NCBI RefSeq assembly: GCF_017565645.3
Contig: NZ_CP086136.1
Location: forward strand, 8,229,501-8,293,500
DNA length: 64,000 nt
Source of the DNA: Bradyrhizobium barranii subsp. barranii
GTDB taxonomy: Bacteria; Pseudomonadota; Alphaproteobacteria; Rhizobiales; Xanthobacteraceae
Direction: 5' to 3'
Under the pieces are notes generated by a model. It made no database searches, was not told the DNA's origin, and saw only the letters and a list, made by a program, of their open reading frames with translations. Shown piece by piece: positions 8,676 through 17,324 of this stretch. A program made the translations under genes and the position numbers. Position 1 is the stretch's first letter. Each line of letters opens with the position of its first letter.

Positions 8676-9077
8676 CTACCGCGCGAGCAGCAGCTCCAAC
8701 TGGCCCCGCGCCTTCTTCACGGCCGCCGCGAACCAGCTTTGACCTGGCGCCTCCTTGGCAAAGCATTTTGTGTAGGCGTCCATGGCCCCGTCTTCCTTGG
8801 CCATGGAATCCTCCGGTGTCTTCCTCGCCATCATTTGCTTCCAGACTTTTTCGCAGGCCGGAATCTCGGCCGTCTTCACCGCATTGGTGACAGCGAGAAA
8901 GAAGACCTTGTCGCCCTGGATCGCGACGACGTCGATTTCATGGGGCGGCCCCTTCAGGTCGCCATTGCCGCGTAGTAGCTGGCCGACTGTAACAACGACG
9001 CGATTGACCCAAAGCGGAACTCTGCGATAGAGGTCCACCGCTCGCAGCTCTCCACCGGAAGGATGGTAACGTTGCAC
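8676..9077 (-). CDS. Hypothetical protein
   Basis: 133 residues, convergent with the SMP-30 gene and ending 12 bp from it. The middle (EIDVVAIQGDKVFFLAVTNA) is beta-rich. The second half (CEKVWKQMMARKTPEDSMAKEDGAMDAYTKCFAKEA) is helical with two cysteines, followed by a Lys/Arg-rich end. The first ~35 residues overlap another open frame, so the start is uncertain. No family recognised. The reverse-complement frame has no better candidate. Confidence 0.55.
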   Translation of the reverse strand: MQRYHPSGGELRAVDLYRRVPLWVNRVVVTVGQLLRGNGDLKGPPHEIDVVAIQGDKVFFLAVTNAVKTAEIPACEKVWKQMMARKTPEDSMAKEDGAMDAYTKCFAKEAPGQSWFAAAVKKARGQLELLLAR

Positions 9078-9155
9078 TTCATCTCAAGTAATTCACATTG
9101 GAGCGTGCGCAATTCCGAGTGAAGCTGGATCACGTTTCCGATCAGCCCAACGCGC

Positions 9156-9169
9156 TTGATCTAGATCAA
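9156..9169. promoter_or_regulatory. FixK/FNR-type anaerobox (perfect palindrome)
   Basis: TTGATCTAGATCAA matches the rhizobial FixK2/FNR consensus TTGAT-N4-ATCAA at all ten defined positions. It lies 88 bp before the start at 9258 in a gap with no other gene, which suits oxygen-responsive activation of that gene and perhaps of the channel remnant downstream. Confidence 0.8.
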
Positions 9170-9257
9170 GAAGTACGTCGCCATTGTGCAGCATGCGTGA
9201 GACAACGTCGTAGAACTGGCCCAAGGCAGTTGTTTCGAGGGCACAGGAGCTACCGGC

Positions 9258-9713
9258 ATGCCGTTGCTGGCATATCTCTGGAAGGTCGGAGCGGCGTTGC
9301 TCTTACTGCTCTTTGTCGCAGACTATTGTGTTCCGAGGGGGCAAATCCCTGAACAGGTGCCGGCTGATCGACCAGCAATACGCATTCACTCCGATCGCAA
9401 ATGGCCGGAGCGAATTGTGCTCGATGCCCGGTCGCCGACAATCGTTTCCGCCGCACCCGCGGTCAAGATCCCAGATGTCGCGATGTCGTCAGGCGTCACC
9501 GAACCGCCCGTCAACCGGATCGATAACCCGACAGTCGCGAATGCACTCGCAATGCTGCCGCGTCCAGATGCACGCCCGCCCGAATCTATCGATCGCAAGC
9601 GACAACACAAGACATCAAACGTCGCCGCCCGGCCGAGACGGCACGTCAAGCCGCAGATGCTTCTAGTGGCACGACAAGGACAGTTCGGCTGGTTCGGCTT
9701 CAGAACCTGGTGA
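9258..9713 (+). CDS. Membrane-anchored hypothetical protein under an anaerobox
   Basis: 151 residues: one N-terminal hydrophobic segment (YLWKVGAALLLLLFVADYC), then a proline/arginine-rich, low-complexity, probably periplasmic tail ending in a basic stretch and GQFGWFGFRTW. The size and plan resemble the exported protein at 22446. No enzymatic motif. The start ATG 9258 follows CACAGGAGCTACCGGC. The perfect anaerobox upstream suggests induction at low oxygen. Not recognised as a named family. Confidence 0.65.
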   Translation: MPLLAYLWKVGAALLLLLFVADYCVPRGQIPEQVPADRPAIRIHSDRKWPERIVLDARSPTIVSAAPAVKIPDVAMSSGVTEPPVNRIDNPTVANALAMLPRPDARPPESIDRKRQHKTSNVAARPRRHVKPQMLLVARQGQFGWFGFRTW

Positions 9714-9828
9714 TCGGCGTCCGGGCAAAATCCAAACGCCGAGTCTCGCGGCCCCTATTCATACATCGCACAGACACCTCCACGTCGCATGTCGAAGGCT
9801 GGAGCTGGAAGCCAACAGGGGGAACGGT

Positions 9829-10586
9829 ATGAAAGTAGACCTTCTGCGAGAACGGATGCGCTTGAGCATCAACGATTGGCTGCTGACGCTACTCACAATT
9901 CTCCTCGTATCGATCGTCTTCGTCTTTGCGCCTCTTCAAGCGACCGGCCATTTTGTTCTCCATGCCGGGGCAATTACCATCTTGCTTGCTGTGATGGCGA
10001 GCATGGCGATTATCTCGAAGAGCAAGATCGCACTTGGAATGATGTTACTTGGGCTTATTGCGAACGTCATCGTGCTCTTGCAGCGCTATTACTACGCTTG
10101 GCCCTACAACTTGCATCTGCTGGCGGCGTCATGGTTGCTGATCGCCATAGCCTTGGGAGCTGTCGTTACGAGGGCCGTATTCGGTCCAGGCTACATCACC
10201 TATCACCGCGTCGTCGGCGCTGTCCTCGTATATCTTTTGATTGCCGTGGGATTTGCCTGCCGGCCGCCGATGCATTCAAAGGCATCGAGTTCGTGGATGA
10301 CTGATCGCTTGCGAGCAAGGTTTTCTATTTGAGCTTTGCCACGCTGACGACGACCGGATACGGCGACATCGTGCCCGTCCATCCATGGGCAAGGAGCCTC
10401 TGCAACATCGAAGCGGTTATCGGGCAACTGTATCCGGCGACGTTGTTGGCGCGATTAGTCACGCTGGAGCTACCAACAATCACCGTAGCGCCGGTCTTAA
10501 GCTGCAGACCGGTGGCAGAGTTCTGCGCCGCAGCGCCGCAAGCAAACAGATCCAAACTCGGGCCCTGCTGTCCTTTGGTGCAATGA
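9829..10586 (+). pseudogene. Ion channel (potassium-channel type) with a frameshift and an in-frame stop
   Basis: Starts MKVDLLRERMRLSINDWLLT with several hydrophobic helices. After VLVYLLIAVGF near 10250 the frame breaks. Continuing one frame over gives LPAADAFKGIEFVDD, a TGA at 10302-10304, then SLASKVFYLSF and the pore sequence ATLTTTGYGDIVP. This contains the TTGYGD potassium-selectivity filter, followed by the expected downstream helix ending ARLVTLEL. Joined, the pieces make a ~250-residue channel with a C-terminal pore. One frameshift plus one stop make it very likely a pseudogene. It sits between the anaerobox gene and the FixK-like gene. An intact two-helix channel exists at 58935-59279. 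Confidence 0.85.
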
Positions 10587-10699
10587 ACTTTAGGACAATA
10601 CCGAGAATGCACTATCCCTGAAAATCTTGTCACCACGCACGCCGCTAACCCGGCACCGGAATTGCACGGTTACCAGGCCCATCATCACCAGATTAAGGA

Positions 10700-11392
10700 A
10701 TGGGTCCAATGCTGATGCATATCACCTCAGTGTCGGTGCCTCATCCGCACTCCCTTTGCGAACTGGGGATACCGACCGAAACCAATCCGATCGTCAGCCT
10801 GAGCCAACTTACCTATCGGAAGTGCAACAAGATCTACGGCGAAAAGGAACCCGCCGATTATGTCTATCAGATCAAGTCAGGCGCGGTACGAAGCTTCAAG
10901 CTGCTTCGTGATAGCCGCCGGCAAATCGGCGCCTTTTACGTTTCCGGCGATATCTTCGGACTGGAGAATGGAAGCCTGCACCGCTCTACGGCAGAAGCCG
11001 TCGTGGACACGACGGTTCGCCTCATTCGGCGACAAAATCTCGATGTAATTTCCGGCAGTGATGGCGCGCTGGCCAAGCATCTGCTCCGCATGACCACCAG
11101 CAATCTGAAGCATGCGGAAGACCATATGCTGCTCCTTGGACGCAAAACCTCGATCGAGCGCGTCGCGGCCTTCATCCTTGAGATGGACAAGCGGCTCACC
11201 GACGCCGGCATTTTAGCACTGCCAATGTCACGGCGTGATATCGCGGACTACCTTGGACTCAAGCTGGAAACCGTTTCGCGGGCGTTATCGCATCTGCGCG
11301 CGCTTGGCATCCTCGGCTTCATCGGTGCCACCCACCGCCAGATCGTACTGTTGGACCGGCAGCAACTCGCCGGCTTCGATCCTCAGAATTGA
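10700..11392 (+). CDS. Crp/Fnr-family transcriptional regulator (FixK-like)
   Basis: 230 residues. Residues ~35-150 form the cyclic-nucleotide-type beta roll (IKSGAVRSFKLL, GDIFGLENGSLHRSTAEAV) and a dimer helix follows. The C-terminal HTH is SRRDIADYLGLKLETVSRAL with the E..SR recognition pattern of FNR/FixK, which binds TTGAT-N4-ATCAA. Only one N-terminal cysteine (SLCELG) is present, so the FNR-type iron-sulphur cluster is not expected. It is more like FixK, whose activity follows its expression. Two perfect anaeroboxes in this neighbourhood are natural targets for it or for another FixK. Start 10700 or the ATG at 10709 are both possible. Ends at a strong terminator. Confidence 0.9.
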   Translation: MGPMLMHITSVSVPHPHSLCELGIPTETNPIVSLSQLTYRKCNKIYGEKEPADYVYQIKSGAVRSFKLLRDSRRQIGAFYVSGDIFGLENGSLHRSTAEAVVDTTVRLIRRQNLDVISGSDGALAKHLLRMTTSNLKHAEDHMLLLGRKTSIERVAAFILEMDKRLTDAGILALPMSRRDIADYLGLKLETVSRALSHLRALGILGFIGATHRQIVLLDRQQLAGFDPQN

Positions 11393-11433
11393 CAGCCGGG
11401 TCGAAGCGAAGACCCTTTGTCGTTCTTAATTGA

Positions 11434-11460
11434 GAGGCCCCGGTGCCATGCCGGGGCCTC
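11434..11460. terminator. Bidirectional terminator between fixK-like gene and porin gene
   Basis: GAGGCCCCGG - TGCCATG - CCGGGGCCTC, a perfect 10-bp stem with 7-nt loop, between two convergent genes. Confidence 0.8.
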
Positions 11461-11480
11461 CAATCTGCGCGAAGTACGGT

Positions 11481-12236
11481 TCAATAGCGAGCGGTGACCG
11501 GTGCCGAATAACCGCCGAAACGATAGTTCAACCGAAGTGTGACCAAGTCCACATCCTGACTGACCCCGTTGCCGAGAAGGGTGATGCCCCCTGGCGTGAC
11601 CACGCCTGCGAAGGATGTGTTGTCACGCCCCATCCAGAGATGGTCGTATTCGATGCCGAGCGACCAATTCGGCGAGAAACCGTATTCCCAGCCGACACCG
11701 AGGGCACCGCCCCAGCGCGTGTGACCTGCGGAGGCCAGGCCGACTCCGGTGAGGTTGTTGAAGACATCAAAGCGATTGCGCGTCACCGCAGCGCCACCTT
11801 TCACGTAGAACAGCGACGCGTTCCATGCCCATCCGAGTTGAGCCGTGAACAGCCCAATGCCATCAATCTTGCCTGTGGTTGAGATCAATGGATCGATCAA
11901 GCTGACGCGTGTGTTCTTGATCTCGGCCCAGTCACCCTGCGCCTCCAAGCCGAGCACAAACTGGTTCGTTTGCCAGCGGTACCCGATCTGCCCGCCAACA
12001 AGGCCGCCCGAACGATCAGCGCAACCACCTGCGACTGTCCCGGCGGGCGTCAGGAAATCCACGCAACCATGGCTCTGCCCCCAGCCTCCGTTGGCGCCAA
12101 TGTAGAATCCGCTCCAGTTGTAGATCGCCACCACCGGCGCCGGCGGCGCCGCCTTGACGGCCATATCGGCGGCCATGGCAGGAGCCGTCATGCTCAGCGC
12201 TGCGAGACTGAGCGCAGCCATCGAAAGCCTTTTCAT
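11481..12236 (-). CDS. Outer membrane beta-barrel protein (Omp25/Omp31 type)
   Basis: 251 residues with a clear signal peptide (MKRLSMAALSLAALSMTAPAMA, cut before ADMAV). The mature part has the alphaproteobacterial porin start NWSGFYIGANGGWG, a GGLVGGQIGYRWQTNQFVLGLE strand pair, repeated amphipathic strands, and the end VTLRLNYRFG followed by a short PVTARY tail. These are surface-exposed small barrels abundant in Rhizobiales outer membranes. It converges on the FixK-like gene across a shared terminator. Its promoter is in the 12237-12380 gap. No defects seen. Confidence 0.93.
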   Translation of the reverse strand: MKRLSMAALSLAALSMTAPAMAADMAVKAAPPAPVVAIYNWSGFYIGANGGWGQSHGCVDFLTPAGTVAGGCADRSGGLVGGQIGYRWQTNQFVLGLEAQGDWAEIKNTRVSLIDPLISTTGKIDGIGLFTAQLGWAWNASLFYVKGGAAVTRNRFDVFNNLTGVGLASAGHTRWGGALGVGWEYGFSPNWSLGIEYDHLWMGRDNTSFAGVVTPGGITLLGNGVSQDVDLVTLRLNYRFGGYSAPVTARY

Positions 12237-12382
12237 CGTCCATATCCCCTTGCTCAGAGCTTTTCGTTCAGAGAACGCGAGCTCTTATGAGGTGCTGCGA
12301 ACGTCCAAAGTCAAAAGCGATGAGACCCTAAGCCCGTAACAAAATGGCAACACTCGAGAGCGGTGTGTGCACCGGAACGTGC

Positions 12383-12649
12383 TTATTCCGCGTCGGGACC
12401 TGTATCTGGCTCAGCGTTCCATTGTTCATCGACAAGCCAAGCTTGGATGCGGGGCGACGGAATGAGTTGCCTGGGGACGTGCGGATTGATCGTGCCCGCA
12501 AATACAACGAGACCTTCGTCGAGCTTTGCACGAACGAATGCCTTGGCCTCTGCTTCCGTAGCGAAGGTCCTTGTTTCCCGAGGGCTCCGCTGCTTCGGCA
12601 GCGTGCCGCGTTTACGAACCTCGAAGGTGACATACCAAGTCGGCGTCAT
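12383..12649 (-). CDS. Small conserved hypothetical protein
   Basis: 88 residues, starting MTPTWYVTFEVRKRGTLPKQ, with an RETRTFATEAEAKAFVRAKL helix and an acidic end. The TEAEAK-FV-AKL pattern is typical of small Bradyrhizobium proteins that adjust residue or codon-level features of unknown role. I recall close relatives only as hypotheticals. Soluble, no signal peptide. It stands alone between the porin gene and an anaerobox. Confidence 0.65.
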   Translation of the reverse strand: MTPTWYVTFEVRKRGTLPKQRSPRETRTFATEAEAKAFVRAKLDEGLVVFAGTINPHVPRQLIPSPRIQAWLVDEQWNAEPDTGPDAE

Positions 12650-12715
12650 GCACGCACCAACTAATCGCCCTAGCCCAGTCGGTCTCTTGTTTTGGTGCGG
12701 GTATCACGAAGCTGG

Positions 12716-12729
12716 TTGATCTGAATCAA
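12716..12729. promoter_or_regulatory. Second FixK/FNR-type anaerobox (perfect palindrome)
   Basis: TTGATCTGAATCAA, all ten consensus positions matched. It lies 67 bp upstream of the start of the small minus-strand gene (start 12649) and 180 bp before the plus-strand secreted protein. The minus-strand gene is the closer target. Confidence 0.75.
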
Positions 12730-12909
12730 GATCGCGGTTGGTGCTGTCAGCAAAACGAGGTGACGGGAGGCAAGAACACGGAGGATGTCCGACGGAGTTA
12801 ACGCACAGCCCAGTTCACCCTCGATGTACGTCAAGGTCGCTCATGTCTCCGCGCACACGCTATCGTAAGCCGTAGGAATGCGGCTTCTGCTACCCTTAGG
12901 AGGACCATC

Positions 12910-13194
12910 ATGAAGGCTAAGATGCGACTTTCGATCAAGTCAGTGACGGTTACAAGAGTCGCTGCCAGCGCACTTCTGGGACTTGCAGGGGCCACGCTTG
13001 CTCCATCACCGGCCCGCGCGATCGTGTATTGCCAGTACGTCGACTATCCGGTGGGTTGCGTTGCCCGGGCTGGCGTTGCCCTCCGGCCACGGCCCGTCGC
13101 GCGCGCCGCATCCGTCATAACGTGGGCGGTAATGCCAATGGCGGCGTTAATCGCGTCGGAGCGCGTCGATAGAGGATTTGCCGCGGGCCACTAG
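12910..13194 (+). CDS. Small secreted protein, 3' end probably frameshifted
   Basis: Signal peptide in residues ~10-37 (AASALLGLAGATLAPSPARA), then IVYCQYVDYPVGCVARAGVALRP, a cysteine-containing motif I associate with short exported Bradyrhizobium proteins. Those usually end in a Gly/Asn-rich tail. Such a tail (NVGGNANGGVNRVGARR) is present in the +1 frame ending at 13172, whereas the open frame runs on to 13194 with an unlike tail. A one-base change near 13095-13100 would explain this. AGGAGG precedes the start. Function unknown. Confidence 0.55.
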   Translation: MKAKMRLSIKSVTVTRVAASALLGLAGATLAPSPARAIVYCQYVDYPVGCVARAGVALRPRPVARAASVITWAVMPMAALIASERVDRGFAAGH

Positions 13195-13555
13195 CCGTGG
13201 TGCATAAACCAACCTCGTGACCCGCGGTAGCATTCAACACCACTTCTCAAGTAGCGATGTCGCCTCTTGGCCCCAAGCGGTCGACCCAGCATGTCCGCTA
13301 GATGTCCGCTCCTTGGGGTGAAGCAGACTTGATATGCTCAGGCCGAGTTCTTCCGGGTGTGACCCAGAACGGACGTCTGGCGCATGACTAGCTGGCGACT
13401 GCGCACCCCAATTTGTGCCGAACATGCGATTGCGCCGTGTGCGGTTAGCCGAGGTACTCGGATAGGATGTTTTTCGTGTCACAGTTCGTCGTTTTTTGCG
13501 AGGGACCTCGCGGAAAGCAGTTGGTCTTTGACCGACATCGAGCTACCCCTTGCTT
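13195..13555. other. Gap with a degenerate dispersed repeat
   Basis: No convincing gene. Around 13300-13380 there are two degraded halves of the GTCCGCT-GGGTCA-AGCGGAC-type element seen in many gaps of this window (TGTCCGCTCCTTGGGGTGAA and GACCCAGAACGGACGTCTGG). The last 80 bp contain the promoter side of the radical SAM gene. Confidence 0.5.
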
Positions 13556-15316
13556 ATGAGCAAGAGCAGGAGTTTCCGGCTTGTTCTGATCAAGCCGTCA
13601 CAATACGACGCCGATGGCTACGTCATTCGATGGTGGCGCGGCGGCCTGCCTTCGAACTCATTGGCCTGCCTTTACGGCATCGCGCTCGATTGTCGTGAAC
13701 GCCAGGTTCTCGGGCCCGATTTCGACATCGAGATCGACGCCATCGATGAGACCAACTGGAAGGTGCGTGTCGCGGATCTGGCGCGCGCAATCAAGGCCGC
13801 GGATTCCGGCATGGTGATGCTGGTCGGAGTCCAGTCGAACCAGTTTCCCCGATCGCTTGATCTGGCGAGACGGTTTCGCAAGCTCGGAATCCACGTTGCG
13901 ATCGGCGGCTTCCATGTGTCCGGCACCCTCTCGATGCTGCCGGAGCGCGATCCCGGCGTTCAGGAGATGATGGACCTCGGTGTGTCGGTCTTCGCAGGCG
14001 AGGCCGAGGGACGGCTGGAGGAGCTGTTGCAGGACGCGGCCGCCGAACGATTGCAGCCTCTCTACAACTACATCGACGATCTGCCGCACCTGGAGAGCCA
14101 GCCATTGCCGATCATTCCCCGCCAGCAGATCCGGCGGGTTATCGGCCACACCACGAGCTTCGACGCCGGGCGTGGCTGCCCGTTCCAGTGCTCGTTCTGC
14201 ACCATCATCAACGTGCAGGGCCGCAAGTCGCGACGCCGCAGCGCCGACGACATCGAGGCCGTGATCCGCGCCAACGTCGCCCAGGGCGTCTTCGCCTTCT
14301 TCCTCACCGACGACAATTTTGCGCGCAACAAGGATTGGGAAAGCCTGCTCGACCGCATCATCGCGCTGCGCGAGAAGGAGGGCTGGGACCTCCGCTTCAC
14401 GATCCAGGTCGACACGCTTTGCCACAAGCTACCGAACTTCATCGAGAAATGCGCCAAGGCCGGCGTCCGGCGATGCTTCATCGGCCTCGAAAACATCAAC
14501 CCGGACAGTCTGCTCGGCGCCAAGAAGCGGCAGAACAAGATCACCGACTATCGCGAGATGATGCTGGCCTGGAAGAAGGCCAGGATCATGACCGTCGGCG
14601 GCTACATTCTGGGCTTTCCCAACGACACACCGGAATCGATCGTCCGCGACATCGAGATCATCAAGCGTGAGCTGCCGATCGACATGCTGGAGTTCTTCTT
14701 CCTGACGCCGCTGCCGGGCTCGGAGGATCACAAGACGCTCTACATGAAGGGCGTCGCGATGGATGCGGACCTCAACAAATACGACCTGGACCACGTCACG
14801 GTCGACCACCCCGCCATGTCCAAGGCGGACTGGGAGCGGGCCTGCGAGCTCGCCTGGAACACCTATTACAGCTGGGAGCACATCGAGACCCTGATGCGGC
14901 GTGCCGCGGCCATGGGCAACAATGTCGGCAAGATCGGGACCTACGCGCTTTATTTCAAAGGCTACCATCCCATCGAGCAGGTCCATCCGCTCGAAGGGGG
15001 TGTGCTGCGGCTCAAGAGCCGCGACGAGCGGCGTCCGCATCTGCCGGTCGAGCCGGCCTGGTCGTTCTATCCGCGCTATGTCGCCGAGACCGTCCTGAAG
15101 GCCGCGCAATGGGCATCGCTAGCGCTGCGCCTCCACCGGCTGGCGCGCAAGGTCAAGTCGGATCCGCACCGGCTCACTTATGTCGATGAGGCGATCACAC
15201 TGCGGCCCGACGAGACCGAGAATCTGGACTTGTACAAGACGCGGTCTAGCCAGGCGTTTCTCGATCAGCGGCGGCATATCGAAGAGGCGCAGAAACCTAA
15301 GCTGTCCGTGCGGTAG
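13556..15316 (+). CDS. B12-binding-domain radical SAM protein
   Basis: 586 residues from ATG 13556. A TTG two codons earlier is also open. Residues ~70-160 look like a cobalamin-binding-type Rossmann domain (MLVGVQSNQFPRSLDLAR, VAIGGFHVSG). The radical SAM core follows with the cluster motif CPFQCSFC (cysteines at about 208, 212, 215), then FFLTDDNFARNKDWE, GVRRCFIGLENINPDSL and a C-terminal DUF4070-like or helical region rich in Arg and Trp. Such enzymes use SAM radicals and often cobalamin for methylation or rearrangement of lipids or hopanoids. The exact substrate is unknown. It stands alone between two gaps. Confidence 0.92.
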   Translation: MSKSRSFRLVLIKPSQYDADGYVIRWWRGGLPSNSLACLYGIALDCRERQVLGPDFDIEIDAIDETNWKVRVADLARAIKAADSGMVMLVGVQSNQFPRSLDLARRFRKLGIHVAIGGFHVSGTLSMLPERDPGVQEMMDLGVSVFAGEAEGRLEELLQDAAAERLQPLYNYIDDLPHLESQPLPIIPRQQIRRVIGHTTSFDAGRGCPFQCSFCTIINVQGRKSRRRSADDIEAVIRANVAQGVFAFFLTDDNFARNKDWESLLDRIIALREKEGWDLRFTIQVDTLCHKLPNFIEKCAKAGVRRCFIGLENINPDSLLGAKKRQNKITDYREMMLAWKKARIMTVGGYILGFPNDTPESIVRDIEIIKRELPIDMLEFFFLTPLPGSEDHKTLYMKGVAMDADLNKYDLDHVTVDHPAMSKADWERACELAWNTYYSWEHIETLMRRAAAMGNNVGKIGTYALYFKGYHPIEQVHPLEGGVLRLKSRDERRPHLPVEPAWSFYPRYVAETVLKAAQWASLALRLHRLARKVKSDPHRLTYVDEAITLRPDETENLDLYKTRSSQAFLDQRRHIEEAQKPKLSVR

Positions 15317-15746
15317 TTGCAAACTCGCGCTAGTTGATTCTCAAGCCGCCACGAACCATCGCATCCTCACAGATTGACGGACAAGCGACGTGCGTTTGCA
15401 CCGAACAGCCCCAAAACGTCCACTTCCGTTCTGCCGCCAGGAGCAGACATGCCGGTGACCGGCCGCTTTGCGCCAGAAGCGGTCCTTCCATAATTGCTCA
15501 TTCCGTAAATTGAGCCATCGGGAAAGTCTGGCTTCGGCAACAGTGCTCCTCAACCGATGATCACAGGCAGCCGGTCTGAGCCATCGAGAATCGGTGTCTG
15601 AGGCCCGTTAACGGCAAGGTGAGATTAAAGTTTCCGGCTTTGCGCCAGCGGGCGCGGCGGACACCGGGTTGCGCTGTTTTGCGCCTGCCCCATTGCGCTT
15701 GCCGCACCTTGGCTCATACTGACGCGTGGCAACAGGACCATCCGCC
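15317..15746. other. Gap with decayed repeat sequence
   Basis: Contains a degenerate stretch (15390-15520) that reads in pieces like LPPGADMPVTGRFAPEAVLP, a kind of decayed intergenic repeat I associate with Bradyrhizobium, plus the P450 promoter region. No intact gene supported. Confidence 0.4.
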
Positions 15747-16931
15747 ATGTCGAATGCCGCCTTGGCCCCCCTGAACGAGACGATCACGATCGCGGAGCTC
15801 ACGCGCGATCCCTATCCGATCTATAAGCGCCTGAGGCGCGAAGCGCCCGTGTTGCGCGTCAAGTCCGTGGGCCGCACGTTCCTCACCAAGGCTGCCGACA
15901 CCAAATACGTGAAGGACAATGCGGCGTTGTTCAGCTCCAACGATCCGAACACGCCCATGAAGCGCGCCTTTCTCGCGCATACGCTGATGCGCAAGGACCA
16001 CGACGAGCATCGGACCGAACGCATGGCGATGATGCCGGCCCTGATGCCGAAGACGATCGAATCCGTCTGGGGGCCGCTATATGCGAACCTGGCGGCGGCG
16101 TATCTCGACCGGCTGCCGCGCGGCGAGGTTGTCGATCTCTTTCCCGCGCTCGCGGGACCGCTTGCCGCGCGGATGCTGGCGCATGCGATAGGCGTTCCGG
16201 ACGCGAGCGATGAGGACATGCAACGATGGTCGCAGACGCTGATCGACGGTGCCGGCAATTTCGGCTGGACGCCAGGGCCTTTCCAAGCGACCGATATCGC
16301 CAATGCGGAAATGGACAAATGTATCCGCGCGAACGCCGAACGCGTGCGTGCCGAGCCGGATTCCTCAGCGCTCTCCTTCATGGTGAACGCGAAGACTCCT
16401 ATTCTGGAAAGCCAGATGATCGCCAACGTAAAAATCGCGATCGGCGGCGGCATCAACGAGCCACGCGACGCCCTGCTGACGATCCTCTACGGCCTCCTCA
16501 CCAATCCCGATCAGCTCGACAGCGTGCGCGCAGGCGACAAATGGCGCGCCGCCTTCGAGGAAGGGGTCCGGTGGGTGGCGCCGATCCAGGCGAGTTCACG
16601 GCTCGTTATGGAGGACACGGAGATTCGCGGCTGCTTCATCCCGAAGGGCGACACCGTGATGACGATCCAGGCCTCCGCCAACCGAGACGAGGACGTCATC
16701 GAAGACGGCGAGAACTACAACGCGCTTCGCGCCCCCAATCCTCACCAGGCCTTTGGCAACGGCCCGCATCATTGCGCGGGCGCGCACCTGTCGCGGCGAA
16801 CTGTCGGGGACATCCTGATGCCGATGCTGTTCGAGCGCTTTCCCAACATGACCTTGCCTGATCCTGCGAGCGTGCGCTGGCACGGATTCGGTTTCCGCGG
16901 CCCCCTCAATCTGCCGCTTCGACTGCAATAG
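15747..16931 (+). CDS. Cytochrome P450
   Basis: 394 residues from ATG 15747. A GTG at 15726 is equally open. The heme-binding loop AFGNGPHHCAGAHLSR supplies the axial cysteine. The K-helix EXXR-type segment is FEEGVRWVAP (EGVR). The I-helix reads IAIGGGINEPRD, where a glutamate replaces the usual acid-threonine oxygen-activation pair, a variant seen in some bacterial P450s. It should be a soluble monooxygenase needing separate ferredoxin partners, and none is adjacent. Standing between gaps with no pathway genes, its substrate is unknown. Confidence 0.93.
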   Translation: MSNAALAPLNETITIAELTRDPYPIYKRLRREAPVLRVKSVGRTFLTKAADTKYVKDNAALFSSNDPNTPMKRAFLAHTLMRKDHDEHRTERMAMMPALMPKTIESVWGPLYANLAAAYLDRLPRGEVVDLFPALAGPLAARMLAHAIGVPDASDEDMQRWSQTLIDGAGNFGWTPGPFQATDIANAEMDKCIRANAERVRAEPDSSALSFMVNAKTPILESQMIANVKIAIGGGINEPRDALLTILYGLLTNPDQLDSVRAGDKWRAAFEEGVRWVAPIQASSRLVMEDTEIRGCFIPKGDTVMTIQASANRDEDVIEDGENYNALRAPNPHQAFGNGPHHCAGAHLSRRTVGDILMPMLFERFPNMTLPDPASVRWHGFGFRGPLNLPLRLQ

Positions 16932-17324
16932 GGTCGGCGCGAGGGACGAGGGAGAAGCGTTTAGTTTATTTGTCTCACCAAGCGATGACACAGAATTCCT
17001 CGACGCTTGTGAGCGGGCTCTGATTGGTTTGTCGGAGCCCCGAACAGGGAAAGAAGGCGCAACTCTAAAACCTTCTCTCAACTTGTAAAACGGAGCGAGA
17101 AGGTAGAGAATAAACTTCATCAGCTCGGTATTACACTATGCCGATTCAGGTGCGCAGGCCGACGCCATCACCTCAGCGAGGTTGCTGTCCTTGCCGCGCC
17201 ACCCTCATGTGCTCAACGCGAAAATGGTCACCACGCCGGCCTGGTAAACTACTTATCGCAGGTAGCCGAGCGAGGATTCCTTGGGCAATACCTCTGGACT
17301 GGAGCCAACCTAGGGAGGAAGGCC
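16932..17324. other. Gap upstream of cstA
   Basis: Nothing recognisable beyond an imperfect hairpin around 17060-17110 (AAACCTTCTCTCAACTTGTA facing GAGCGAGAAGGTAGAG), which may end the P450 transcript, and the cstA leader with GGGAGGAAGGCC before its ATG. Confidence 0.4.

Noticed and set aside
9258..9713. Assignment of the 9258 protein as a TonB- or VirB-type component
   Set aside because: Only a single anchor and a proline-rich tail are visible; no conserved motif of those families.
16596..17120. Minus-strand open frame with a hydrophobic start behind the P450 gene
   Set aside because: Mostly antisense to the P450 gene; composition after the first 30 residues is that of a shadow frame and no family is recognisable.
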